From: Burkholderiaceae bacterium
GTDB taxonomy: Bacteria > Pseudomonadota > Gammaproteobacteria > Burkholderiales > Burkholderiaceae
Length of the DNA stretch: 37,097 nt
Reading direction: 5' to 3'
Assembly: GCA_947461805.1 (NCBI GenBank)
Contig: CANHMJ010000002.1
Coordinates: 1-37,097 of the forward strand
Shown: positions 23,376-31,117 of the stretch, one piece after another
How the letters are laid out: each line of letters opens with the position of its first letter
Position numbering within the stretch: the stretch's first letter is position 1
Made by a program: the position numbers and the translations under genes
Notes under the pieces: model-generated
What the model was told of the DNA's origin: nothing
The model's database searches: none
Seen by the model: the letters and a program-made list of their open reading frames with translations, nothing else

Positions 23376-23430
23376 TAACTACGTAACTACGCGCGCACGT
23401 TCATTTTTTAAATCCTCTATATAATTTGAG
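23376..23430 (+). promoter_or_regulatory. Promoter region of the ABC transporter operon
   Basis: TATAAT at 23420-23425 within atataatttgag (23419-23430) is a good -10, placing the start about 20 bp before the ATG at 23451. A tandem repeat taactacg-taactacg (23376-23391) lies about 30-50 bp further upstream, a fair location for an activator. The -35 is not obvious, which would suit activator dependence. A very similar -10 block precedes the EgtB-like gene (26847-26859). Confidence 0.4.
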
Positions 23431-23450
23431 TTTTATTAAGTGATCAAAAC

Positions 23451-24305
23451 ATGACACGCTATCTCAAATCAGTCCTTTGCCTTTGCCTCTTTGCTACTTC
23501 ACTAGGATTAAGTGCGCAAACCGTCTTGCGCGTAACCACCATTCCAGAGGAAGCTGCAACCGAGCAGATGCGTAAATTTGGCCCCTTGACCAAGTACCTC
23601 GAACGTACGCTAGGCACTAAGGTCGATTTTGTACCAGTCAATGACTATCCTGCCGCAGTAGAAGCGCTCGTGAACAAGCAAGTTGACCTGGTATGGTTTG
23701 GTGGCTTCACCTATGTACAAGCGCAAATTCGTTCTGGCGGAAAGATTGTTCCCATTGCGCAGCGTGAAGAAGATACTAATTTCCGATCCGTATTTATCAC
23801 CCAAACCAATTCGGGTATTAAGCGCCTTGCTGATTTAAAAGGAAAGCAAGTCAGCTTTGGCTCGCAATCAAGTACCTCGGGCCATCTAATGCCTCGCTCT
23901 TTTTTATTGGATGCGGGAATCGATCCAGATAAAGATTTTAAACGGGTAGCCTATTCTGGAGCGCACGACGCAACCATTGCAGCGGTTGTGAGTGGTCGTG
24001 TTGATGCAGCAGCGCTAGATATAACGGTATGGCGTAAATTTGTGGCAGAAAAAAAGGTGGACACAAGTAAGGTCAACGTATTTTTCACAACTCCGCCGTA
24101 CTTTAATTACAACTGGTCGGTGCATGCAGACATGCCAGCAGCGCAACGTGAAAAAATAACTAATGCGTTGCTTATTCTCAATATGAATAATCCAGAGGGC
24201 ATTGAAATCTTGACCCTGAATCGTGCCACTAAATACATCCCCACTAAACCAGAAAACTATAAAGGCCTGGAGAGCGCAGGGCGAAGTGCCGGCTTGATTC
24301 GTTAA
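23451..24305 (+). CDS. PhnD-like ABC substrate-binding protein, putative selenium oxyanion binder
   Basis: 284 aa periplasmic protein. Signal peptide: MTRYLK then a hydrophobic core, with likely cleavage after SAQ near residue 22-23. The mature part is a type II periplasmic binding fold of the PhnD/SsuA group (VDFVPVNDYPAAVEALVNKQVDLVWFGG, GSQSSTSGHLMPRSFLLDAG, AGVVSGRVD-like SGRVDAAALD). From memory, a PhnD-like subfamily is annotated as 'putative selenate ABC transporter' because its genes sit by selD. Here no C-P lyase genes are present but selD is 3.8 kb downstream, so selenate, selenite or a related oxyanion is the best inferred ligand. First gene of a four-gene operon. Confidence 0.75.
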   Translation: MTRYLKSVLCLCLFATSLGLSAQTVLRVTTIPEEAATEQMRKFGPLTKYLERTLGTKVDFVPVNDYPAAVEALVNKQVDLVWFGGFTYVQAQIRSGGKIVPIAQREEDTNFRSVFITQTNSGIKRLADLKGKQVSFGSQSSTSGHLMPRSFLLDAGIDPDKDFKRVAYSGAHDATIAAVVSGRVDAAALDITVWRKFVAEKKVDTSKVNVFFTTPPYFNYNWSVHADMPAAQREKITNALLILNMNNPEGIEILTLNRATKYIPTKPENYKGLESAGRSAGLIR

Positions 24306-24312
24306 TTGACAC

Positions 24313-25176
24313 GTGCAGAGTCAAATTACTACTCGCAATGACTTTGGCATTGAGCTGAGCGAGGTCACTGCTCAGCATCCCGCGGCATCGGAACACGCTC
24401 CCCCAGCAATTCAAGGACTCAGCTTAGTAATCGCACCAGGGGAGCATGTCGCCATCATCGGCCCCTCAGGTTCGGGTAAAACCAGCTGTCTGCTAGTGAT
24501 TGCGGCCGCTTTAAAAGTACAGTCTGGAAATATCGCACTAAATAACCAGTCCGTTTGGAAGTTGCCCATGCGTAAGCTGCAAAAATTACGCGGTAATCTT
24601 TTTTATGCGCCGCAAACTCCACCCTTACCCCCTCGGCAGCGTGTCATTACTGCACTCCTAGCAGCTAAATTACCAGTACAGTCTTTCTTTGCTAGCCTGA
24701 TGAGTTTGATTTATCCCCGGGATATAAAAGAAGCCAGTGACGCTCTTGCGCAATTTGACCTTGCGGATAAGCTTTGGCAACGGGTAGACCGCCTTTCTGG
24801 CGGTGAGCGCCAGCGTGTTGGATTAGCACGTGCCTTGCTGGCGCCTGCAAAGATCTGGTTAATTGACGAGCCACTTTCGGCCTTAGATCCCACCCGAGCA
24901 CGCCAGGCTATCGAAAGCTTGATTACACATGCTAAAGAGCATGGGGTTACTTTAATTACGAGCTTGCACCAAGTGGACGTGGCAACGACCCAATTTCCAC
25001 GTGTCATTGGCTTGCGTGATGGAAAGCTGGTCTTTGATCTGCCGAGCGGCGAAGTCAGTAAAGAACATTTGGCAGATCTGTATAAGCAGCATGAACACGA
25101 GCTTGATCAAACTACACCTGTCTCACTCGATATTCCTCCTGAGCCAGCTCCAGTCAAGATCATTCACTGTCGGTAA
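24313..25176 (+). CDS. ABC transporter ATPase, PhnC-like
   Basis: 287 aa from GTG 24313, 7 bp after the binding-protein gene. Nucleotide-binding domain: Walker A GPSGSGKTS, Q-loop region FYAPQTPPLPP, signature LSGGERQRVGLA, Walker B IWLIDEPLSALD and the switch histidine in SLHQVD. The C-terminal ~45 residues (HEHELDQTTPVSLDIPPEPAP) are a proline-rich extension beyond the usual PhnC end. It drives import through the two downstream permeases. Substrate as for the binding protein. Confidence 0.85.
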   Translation: MQSQITTRNDFGIELSEVTAQHPAASEHAPPAIQGLSLVIAPGEHVAIIGPSGSGKTSCLLVIAAALKVQSGNIALNNQSVWKLPMRKLQKLRGNLFYAPQTPPLPPRQRVITALLAAKLPVQSFFASLMSLIYPRDIKEASDALAQFDLADKLWQRVDRLSGGERQRVGLARALLAPAKIWLIDEPLSALDPTRARQAIESLITHAKEHGVTLITSLHQVDVATTQFPRVIGLRDGKLVFDLPSGEVSKEHLADLYKQHEHELDQTTPVSLDIPPEPAPVKIIHCR

Positions 25177-25182
25177 TCAGCA

Positions 25183-26025
25183 GTGTCCGCGTCTTTAGCC
25201 CAACCTATTAACCCTGCGCTACGAGATCCGGCTTGGATGGGCCGACTATTTTGGTCGATAGCGATCCTTGTTCTCTTGGTGCCCGCATTCGTCGCAACGG
25301 AGTTTAGGCCTTGGATTTTGCTGGAATCGGAGAATCTCAAAGTCAGCTCTCGATTTCTAGCGGATTTTTTCCCGCCCGAGACAAAGCCTGATTTTTTGTT
25401 ACTCGTTGCCAAGGAGGCGTGGCGAACCATTGCGATTGCAACCGCCGGTACTTTTTTAGCGCTGCTACTAGCAATCCCACTGACATTGATCTCAACCCGG
25501 GTGTTATCGATCTCATCCTTATCGGGACGAATGCATCATTTGCCGTTTGCTGTACGTCAACTCGTGCGTTGGATTTTAATTATCATTCGCAGTGTTCCCG
25601 AGTTAATTTGGGCCTTGGTATTTGTCCGGGTCGTTGGACTTGGACCAGCTGCAGGGGTCTTAGCAATTGGCTTAACGTATGCAGGGATGCTGGGTAAGGT
25701 CTACACCGAGATCCTGGAAAGTGGTGATCATCACGTCTCAAGTAATTTAATGCGCAATGGCTCTAGTCGCTTACAAGCATTCTTTTATGGAGTCTTGCCA
25801 CAGAACGTAACCGAGCTGACTAGCTATACCGTGTATCGCTGGGAGTGCGCTATTCGGGCATCTGCTGTGCTTGGATTTGTGGGAGCAGGGGGCCTCGGGC
25901 AACAACTTGATAATTCGATGCGGATGTTTAATGGCGGCGAGGTAGCAACCATTTTGATCGTCTTTATGCTCTTAGTTGGCTTAGCAGACCTATTAAGTGC
26001 CTGGCTCAGAAAGATCTTGCAATGA
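25183..26025 (+). CDS. ABC transporter permease, PhnE-like (first)
   Basis: 280 aa from GTG 25183, 6 bp after the ATPase stop. Membrane segments lie at about 24-42, 78-105, 130-155, 165-185 and 240-275. The ATPase-docking loop is EILESGDHHVSSNLMRNGSS followed by FFYGVLPQ (the EAA-type loop). RSVPELIWALVFVRVVG and SAVLGFVGAGGLGQQL are typical of PhnE. It forms the transmembrane pore as a heterodimer with the next protein, whose ATG overlaps this stop (ATGA). Confidence 0.85.
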   Translation: MSASLAQPINPALRDPAWMGRLFWSIAILVLLVPAFVATEFRPWILLESENLKVSSRFLADFFPPETKPDFLLLVAKEAWRTIAIATAGTFLALLLAIPLTLISTRVLSISSLSGRMHHLPFAVRQLVRWILIIIRSVPELIWALVFVRVVGLGPAAGVLAIGLTYAGMLGKVYTEILESGDHHVSSNLMRNGSSRLQAFFYGVLPQNVTELTSYTVYRWECAIRASAVLGFVGAGGLGQQLDNSMRMFNGGEVATILIVFMLLVGLADLLSAWLRKILQ

Positions 26026-26825
26026 TCAATCCACAGGCCAATCCATGGTTTCGTTGGAACTGCTCGGTGTGCTGGGTCACGCTGGGCATATTGCTATTAA
26101 CGATCCTCAGTTTTTGGACTTTGGATCTTCAGTTAGAGCGATTATTTTCGGTTGATAGCGCCAAGCTTATGGGGCGGTTTTTAGGTGAACTTCTATCACC
26201 TGACGTACGGGCTGTTTTTTTACATAAACTGTGGATTGCTAGCGTAGAGACCTTGGCAATGTCGGCAGTGGGCACTATCTTGGCTGCTTTTTTTGGCTTA
26301 CTGCTGGCAATTCCGGCAAGTAAAAGTCATCCTGGTGACCCTGCACATTGGCGTTTTTTATGTCGTCTCATACTGAATGGCCTGCGCTCCATACCCGAAC
26401 TCGTATGGGCAGCGTTAGTCTTGATATCAGCCGGCTTAGGGCCATTTGCCGGGACACTCGCATTGGCGCTACACACTACGGGTGTTCTTGGGCGCTTGTT
26501 TTCGGAGTCGATCGAGAATGCACCGCAAGCAGCAGCGCAAGCTCTGCGTGTGCAGGGCGCTTCAGAGAGTCAAGTATTTTTATACGCCACCTTACCCACG
26601 ATCATTCCGCAACTCATGTCCTATTCCCTGTATCGCTGGGAGAATAATATTCGTGCAGCTGCTATTTTGGGCGTGGTGGGCGGAGGTGGCTTGGGGCAAA
26701 TGCTAGCGTTTCATATGGGTCTATTTCAAATGCAAGAGACCAGTAGTATCTTGATCGCCATGATATTACTTGTTGTTCTGGTCGATACCTTGTCTTACAC
26801 TGCTCGACGTCTGATGTCACGCTAG
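26022..26825 (+). CDS. ABC transporter permease, PhnE-like (second)
   Basis: 267 aa, translationally coupled to the preceding permease (ATGA at 26022). It has the same architecture: RSIPELVWAALVLIS, docking loop SIENAPQAAAQALRVQGAS then LYATLPTIIPQ, and AAILGVVGGGGLGQML. Two distinct permeases with one ATPase resemble phosphonate importers such as PhnCDE1E2. The operon ends here; 75 bp separate it from the EgtB-like gene and a new -10 lies in between, so the two may be separate transcripts or an extended one. Confidence 0.85.
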   Translation: MINPQANPWFRWNCSVCWVTLGILLLTILSFWTLDLQLERLFSVDSAKLMGRFLGELLSPDVRAVFLHKLWIASVETLAMSAVGTILAAFFGLLLAIPASKSHPGDPAHWRFLCRLILNGLRSIPELVWAALVLISAGLGPFAGTLALALHTTGVLGRLFSESIENAPQAAAQALRVQGASESQVFLYATLPTIIPQLMSYSLYRWENNIRAAAILGVVGGGGLGQMLAFHMGLFQMQETSSILIAMILLVVLVDTLSYTARRLMSR

Positions 26826-26846
26826 TTTAAGCACGAAGCCCTCCGA

Positions 26847-26859
26847 ATATAATCTTGAG
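26847..26859 (+). promoter_or_regulatory. Probable promoter of the senA-senC-egtD unit
   Basis: atataatcttgag carries a consensus TATAAT (26848-26853) about 48 bp before the ATG at 26901. It closely matches atataatttgag upstream of the transporter operon (23419-23430), hinting at similar promoters. No convincing -35 is visible. Confidence 0.35.
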
Positions 26860-26900
26860 GCGTGTATTGATAAGGCGCCAGAATCGCAAATTTATACCCC

Positions 26901-28052
26901 ATGCCCCATACCCCATTAGCCGATCACCTCCTGTATGAGCCCCATCCTAGTTCTGCGCTTTTGGATGGCTGGCTGCTCAGTACGAATAGCCTGACACGCA
27001 GCATTCTGGAAAACATGAGGCCGGGCGATGAAGTAGTTGCGATCGATGCCATTTTAAATCCCCCGCATTGGGAGTTTGGTCACCTCACGTGGTTTCATGA
27101 GTTTTGGGTGCATCGCGGTGGGCAGGTATCTAGCCCATCCCTATTGCATGACGCCGATTATCTATTTAATTCTTCTGAAATTGCGCATCGGGATCGATGG
27201 ACAATTCCTATTCCACCGCTGGATGTACTGCTTGATTACAACGCACGCGTTATGCAAAAGACGCGCGAGCTCCTAGTAAAGCCCATTGATGCAGAGAAGG
27301 CCTACTTTATTCAGTTAGCCATTTTTCATCAGGATATGCACAATGAGGCTTTTGCGTATATGTGGCAAACCTTAGGCTATCCGTCACCATTCGAACCATT
27401 TTCTCTACCTAAGTTAGCTACTAATCCAGCGTCCGCAACCATTCATTTTCCAGAAACGAAAGTAATGGTTGGCTCTGAATCCAAGAGTGGTTTCATTTTT
27501 GATAATGAAAAGTGGTCGCATTCGATAACGTTATCCGCTTTTACTATTGCGGAGCGGGCCGTGAGCAATGCCGACTATTTGGAATTCATTGAATCACCAG
27601 CAAATCAAGCCGATTTGAACCCAGTCACAGCCCCAATGCATTGGAAAAAGGAAAGGGGGGTGTGGTACCAGCGCTATTTTGATGCGTGGCAGGGTTTTTC
27701 TGAGCTTGAACCAGTACGGCACATTTCCTATAGTGATGCCAAACGGTATTGTGAGTGGCGTCAATTGCGCCTTCCTAATGAGCATGAGCTCAGCGTATTA
27801 ATGGCTCAAAAACAGCACGATTGGCAACCGTCCCAGTTATGGGAATGGACGAGCAGCCCGTTTGCACCCTTTCCTGGATTTAGCAGTGACCCCTATGCCG
27901 ATTACTCCCAGCCGTGGTTTGATGGGAACCATCAGGTCTTAAAGGGGTGGAGTATGTATACCCCGGAGCGCTTGAGACGTAGTAGCTTTCGTAATTTTTA
28001 CGCCCTGCATCGCCAAGACCATTTTTGCGGCTTTCGCACGTGTTTACTCTAA
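26901..28052 (+). CDS. senA: EgtB-like nonheme iron enzyme, probable selenoneine synthase SenA
   Basis: 383 aa. The N-terminal DinB-type helical domain supplies a three-histidine iron site: H61 in FGHLTWF, and H143 and H147 in HQDMHNE. The C-terminal FGE-sulfatase-like domain (about 190-383) has the EgtB-type strings SYSDAKRYCEWR-QLRLPNEHEL, LWEWTSS and HFCGFRTC. The published SenA enzymes are EgtB homologues that join a selenosugar to hercynine in an oxygen-dependent reaction, giving selenoneine. Neighbouring selD-, egtD- and senB-like genes favour SenA over a true sulfoxide-forming EgtB. No egtA, egtC or egtE is present. Product identity is inferred from context; activity with sulfur donors cannot be excluded. 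Confidence 0.8.
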   Translation: MPHTPLADHLLYEPHPSSALLDGWLLSTNSLTRSILENMRPGDEVVAIDAILNPPHWEFGHLTWFHEFWVHRGGQVSSPSLLHDADYLFNSSEIAHRDRWTIPIPPLDVLLDYNARVMQKTRELLVKPIDAEKAYFIQLAIFHQDMHNEAFAYMWQTLGYPSPFEPFSLPKLATNPASATIHFPETKVMVGSESKSGFIFDNEKWSHSITLSAFTIAERAVSNADYLEFIESPANQADLNPVTAPMHWKKERGVWYQRYFDAWQGFSELEPVRHISYSDAKRYCEWRQLRLPNEHELSVLMAQKQHDWQPSQLWEWTSSPFAPFPGFSSDPYADYSQPWFDGNHQVLKGWSMYTPERLRRSSFRNFYALHRQDHFCGFRTCLL

Positions 28053-28112
28053 ATTGAGTAAGCTTACCTAGTTCTGGCATTTGCTATCCTTTCAATACTT
28101 GATCAATTCTTT

Positions 28113-29159
28113 ATGACTACTTCCTATAATGGCCGCCTGACTTCTTTATCGCATGGTGGAGGCTGCGGCTGCAAGATTGCTCCGGGCATCCTGAGCGATA
28201 TTCTGAAAGCCTCACCCATCCGCAATTTACCGGCCGCGCTGCTGGCCGGTTCTGACAATAATGAAGATGCCGCGGTCTATCAAATTAATGAGCACCAAGC
28301 GATTGTGGCCACAACGGATTTCTTTATGCCCATCGTGGATGATCCCTTTGAGTTTGGCCGGATCGCCGCAACCAATGCCATTTCGGATATCTATGCCATG
28401 GGTGCGCAGCCTCTTTTTGCACTCGCTCTATTAGGTATGCCGATTGCAGTTTTACCCTTAGAGGTAATTCAACAGGTAACGGCAGGCGGTGAATCCGTTT
28501 GCAATGACGCTGGCATCATGATCGCTGGTGGCCACTCGATCGATACGGTCGAGCCCATTTATGGCTTAGTAGCGATTGGTATCGTCGACCCCAAAAAACT
28601 CAAGCTCAATAGTGGCGCCCGGGCAGGCGACAGTATCATTTTAAGTAAGCCATTAGGGGTAGGCATACTCTCTGCCGCTCTGAAAAAAGAGCTGCTTTCA
28701 GCGGCAGGCTATCAAGAGATGATTGCGCTGACGACCAAATTAAATAAGCCTGGTGTTGCCCTCGCGCAGCTAGAAGGAGTCCATGCTCTAACGGATGTCA
28801 CCGGTTTTGGCTTGGCAGGACATCTTTTAGAGATGGCCAGGGGATCAAAGTTAATGGCGCAGGTCTACTGGGATGCTATTCCGGTGATTCAGGAAGCAGT
28901 TGAACATGCCAAGGCTGATATCTATACCGGCGCCTCTACGCGCAATTGGGCTGGCTATGGCGGTGAAGTAACCCTCGCGAGTAATTTAGCGATATGGCAA
29001 CAAAACCTCTTGACCGATCCTCAGACGAGTGGCGGCCTGCTCATTTCGTGCGCGCCAGAACAAGAAGCTGAAGTCCTCTCGATTCTCAATTTAGGCGGCT
29101 TTGCTAGTGCAAAGAAAATAGGTCATTTTGCTGCGGGGACCGGACTATCCGTTGTATAG
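28113..29159 (+). CDS. senC: SelD-like selenophosphate synthetase (SenC)
   Basis: 348 aa. It makes selenophosphate from selenide and ATP. The N-terminal catalytic motif is GGCGCKIAP with C18 and K21, matching E. coli SelD Cys17 and Lys20, so it is a cysteine (not selenocysteine) form and needs no UGA recoding. ATP-site features of the PurM-like fold follow: DNNEDAAVY, TTDFFMPIVDDPFEFGRIAATNAISDIYAMGA, AGGHSI, TDVTGFGLAGH and LTDPQTSGGLL. In sen clusters this homologue feeds SenB. If it is the only selD in the genome it would also supply any selenoprotein or selenouridine pathway. No selA, selB or mnmH is in the window. EgtD follows 12 bp later. Confidence 0.88.
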   Translation: MTTSYNGRLTSLSHGGGCGCKIAPGILSDILKASPIRNLPAALLAGSDNNEDAAVYQINEHQAIVATTDFFMPIVDDPFEFGRIAATNAISDIYAMGAQPLFALALLGMPIAVLPLEVIQQVTAGGESVCNDAGIMIAGGHSIDTVEPIYGLVAIGIVDPKKLKLNSGARAGDSIILSKPLGVGILSAALKKELLSAAGYQEMIALTTKLNKPGVALAQLEGVHALTDVTGFGLAGHLLEMARGSKLMAQVYWDAIPVIQEAVEHAKADIYTGASTRNWAGYGGEVTLASNLAIWQQNLLTDPQTSGGLLISCAPEQEAEVLSILNLGGFASAKKIGHFAAGTGLSVV

Positions 29160-29171
29160 GAAGGCCATACA

Positions 29172-30107
29172 GTGAAACAGACCTTGCTTGAAGAATTGCA
29201 TCTGAGCCTAACTGCGGATGTGCCGTTTATATCCCCCAAGTTTTTCTACGATGAGATCGGCTCGCATCTCTTTGATGTCATTACATTGCTCGAGGAGTAT
29301 TACCCAACGCGAACAGAGCAGTGGATCATGGATGCCCATCGCGCTGCTATTGCCAAGGCCGTAGGCTACTGCGACGTATTGCTCGACCTTGGAGCGGGCA
29401 ATTGCGCTAAGGCAAGCCAGCTTTTCAATAGCATTAAACCAAAGCAGTACCGAGCATTGGATATCTCAAAAGAATATTTGGAAGCGGCCGTTGCTGATCT
29501 GCAAAAACAGTTTCCACAGATTGCCATGCGCGCAGAAGCGATTGACTTAAGCTTGCCTATGGCATTTCCGGATATTGCAGAACGCCATAAGATCTTTTTC
29601 TTTCCAGGATCCTCGATTGGAAACTACGATCCTGAAAAAGCAGACCATTTTTTTACGAATATCGCGCAGGAATGCCATGGCAATGGCGGCCTCTTAATCG
29701 GCGTTGACTTAGTCAAGGATCGTGAAACCTTGCATCTTGCGTATAACGACCCTTTGGGGGTTACCGCAGCATTTAATTTAAATATTCTGTTAAACGTCAA
29801 TCGAATCATGGGCAGTAACTTTCATCTGCCGAATTGGGAACACGTCGCCTTTTTTAATGAATCCCTGTCCCGCATTGAGATGCACCTGCGTGCGCGAGCG
29901 GATCTAGAGGTGATTCTCCCCAGTGATGGTACTAAAGAGCATGTGATTCAGTTCAAGGTCGGTGATTTGATCCATACCGAAAATAGCTATAAATACACGC
30001 AAGACGACTTTACAGAAAAACTCCTCCGTGCAGGGTTTGATCCTATCCACACGTGGACGGATCCCAAGCAACACTTTTTAGTGTGCTTTGCCAATGCGAA
30101 GAACTGA
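29172..30107 (+). CDS. egtD: L-histidine N-alpha-methyltransferase EgtD
   Basis: 311 aa from GTG 29172 with AGGAAGG 9 bp upstream. It transfers three methyls from SAM to histidine, giving hercynine. SPKFFYDEIGSHLFD is the family N-terminus, LDLGAGNCAK (71-80) the SAM loop, FFPGSSIGNYDP the region with N151 (aligned by me with the mycobacterial residue that binds the substrate carboxylate), and IHTENSYKYT holds E270 and S272, placed where EgtD contacts the imidazole. It lies 12 bp from senC, so the two are co-expressed. The presence of egtD without egtA, egtC or egtE means hercynine is made here for SenA rather than for the classical mycobacterial ergothioneine route. Convergent with senB. Confidence 0.93.
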   Translation: MKQTLLEELHLSLTADVPFISPKFFYDEIGSHLFDVITLLEEYYPTRTEQWIMDAHRAAIAKAVGYCDVLLDLGAGNCAKASQLFNSIKPKQYRALDISKEYLEAAVADLQKQFPQIAMRAEAIDLSLPMAFPDIAERHKIFFFPGSSIGNYDPEKADHFFTNIAQECHGNGGLLIGVDLVKDRETLHLAYNDPLGVTAAFNLNILLNVNRIMGSNFHLPNWEHVAFFNESLSRIEMHLRARADLEVILPSDGTKEHVIQFKVGDLIHTENSYKYTQDDFTEKLLRAGFDPIHTWTDPKQHFLVCFANAKN

Positions 30108-30145
30108 ACTAAAGCTAATTCAATTACTACATAGTTAATGCGCAG

Positions 30146-31084
30146 TTAATGCGCAATTAGACTGCCCACTAACTCTTTTATAGATTGTTTTTCACGCGCT
30201 GGTGTAATTAGCTCTCTGCGTAAATTAATACACTTTTGCAGTGAAGCATAAAAGGCGGGTGTGTTTTCTGCGCGATATAAAAGCGTAGCCAGTGCATGCT
30301 CATCGGCCACTGGGTGGTACCCAGGGTAGTCTTCACCCAGCAAGCCGCGATTGCCTGGAATGTCGGATGCGATCACTGGAATACCGAGTGCAATCGCCTC
30401 GGAGACGACGTGAGCGCCACCTTCCATGCGGCTGGAAATGACCATCAGGCGACTTTGAGCAAGTATCTTCAAGGCATCTGCATGACTTATCTCACCAAGC
30501 CACTCGTAGCGATCGACTGTTGCATTAAAGTTTGTGGCTTGGTCTTTCATTTGGGAATTCATTGCCTGACCTAAATGCTTTACCGTAATTTTAGAATCGG
30601 ATGGCAAGAATGGGAGGCTCCGCACCACACAAAAGGGATCCTTCTCTTCCCTCAGGTGCCCAATAATACTCACTACAAAATCGTCTTTCGTAAGCAAATC
30701 TGCTGTATCAACCTCAACCGATTGATAGATAACTTGGACTTTATCTCGAAGGCGAGCGGGTACCGAATCGACTGCGGCTGACTGCAAGACAATGAGCTGA
30801 TCTGCCATCTCCATCGACTCCATCACTTCACTGTGATTTGCTATGTCTCGATAAATATCAGTCCCGGTCAAAATCAAAACAAGGGGTTTGATGGGGTATT
30901 GTTTCTTAAAATCCACAATCGATTGGTAGCTGCGATACGCATGCAGTGCGATTAATAAACTGGCATCACCTCCAGACCACGACTCGGTTACCTCGACCGA
31001 ATAGCCAAGCTCCTCCAAAAACCCTTGCCAGCGCAGGGCAGTCATCCGGTTTCCATGAAGGCTCCCCAGTGGTGCGGGGGTCAC
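30146..31084 (-). CDS. senB: GT-B glycosyltransferase, probable selenosugar synthase SenB
   Basis: 312 aa counted from GTG 31084. GT4-like fold: N-terminal VTPAPLGSLHGNRMTALRW, middle VVSIIGHLREEKDPF, and the sugar-nucleotide site EGGAHVVSE (221-229, an E-x7-E motif) followed by ALGIPVIASDIPGNRGLLG. The published SenB enzymes couple selenophosphate with a UDP-sugar to form a 1-selenosugar. The real start is uncertain: GTG 31084 lacks a ribosome site and cuts off the first beta-strand, whereas an in-frame ATC at 31105 has AAAGG at ideal distance and would read (M)KPLIEIVTPAP. It lies 33 bp downstream (or 12 bp if ATC) of the permease fusion, same operon, and faces egtD. Confidence 0.8.
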   Translation of the reverse strand: MTPAPLGSLHGNRMTALRWQGFLEELGYSVEVTESWSGGDASLLIALHAYRSYQSIVDFKKQYPIKPLVLILTGTDIYRDIANHSEVMESMEMADQLIVLQSAAVDSVPARLRDKVQVIYQSVEVDTADLLTKDDFVVSIIGHLREEKDPFCVVRSLPFLPSDSKITVKHLGQAMNSQMKDQATNFNATVDRYEWLGEISHADALKILAQSRLMVISSRMEGGAHVVSEAIALGIPVIASDIPGNRGLLGEDYPGYHPVADEHALATLLYRAENTPAFYASLQKCINLRRELITPAREKQSIKELVGSLIAH

Positions 31085-31117
31085 GATTTCAATAAGGGGT
31101 TTGATGTTCGGCCTTTA

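Noticed and set aside
23451..26825. Annotation as a phosphonate transporter on the strength of PhnC/D/E similarity
   Set aside because: No phn catabolic gene is near and the operon abuts selD/sen genes; the name would mislead. The substrate remains inferred, so no phn symbols were given.
28160..28180. Possible selenocysteine (in-frame TGA) in the SelD active site
   Set aside because: The motif is GCGCK with cysteine codons tgc; there is no in-frame TGA and hence no recoding.
26901..30107. Reading the locus as a classical ergothioneine cluster
   Set aside because: egtA, egtC and egtE are absent, while a SelD homologue and a SenB-like glycosyltransferase are present; the sen interpretation explains all genes.
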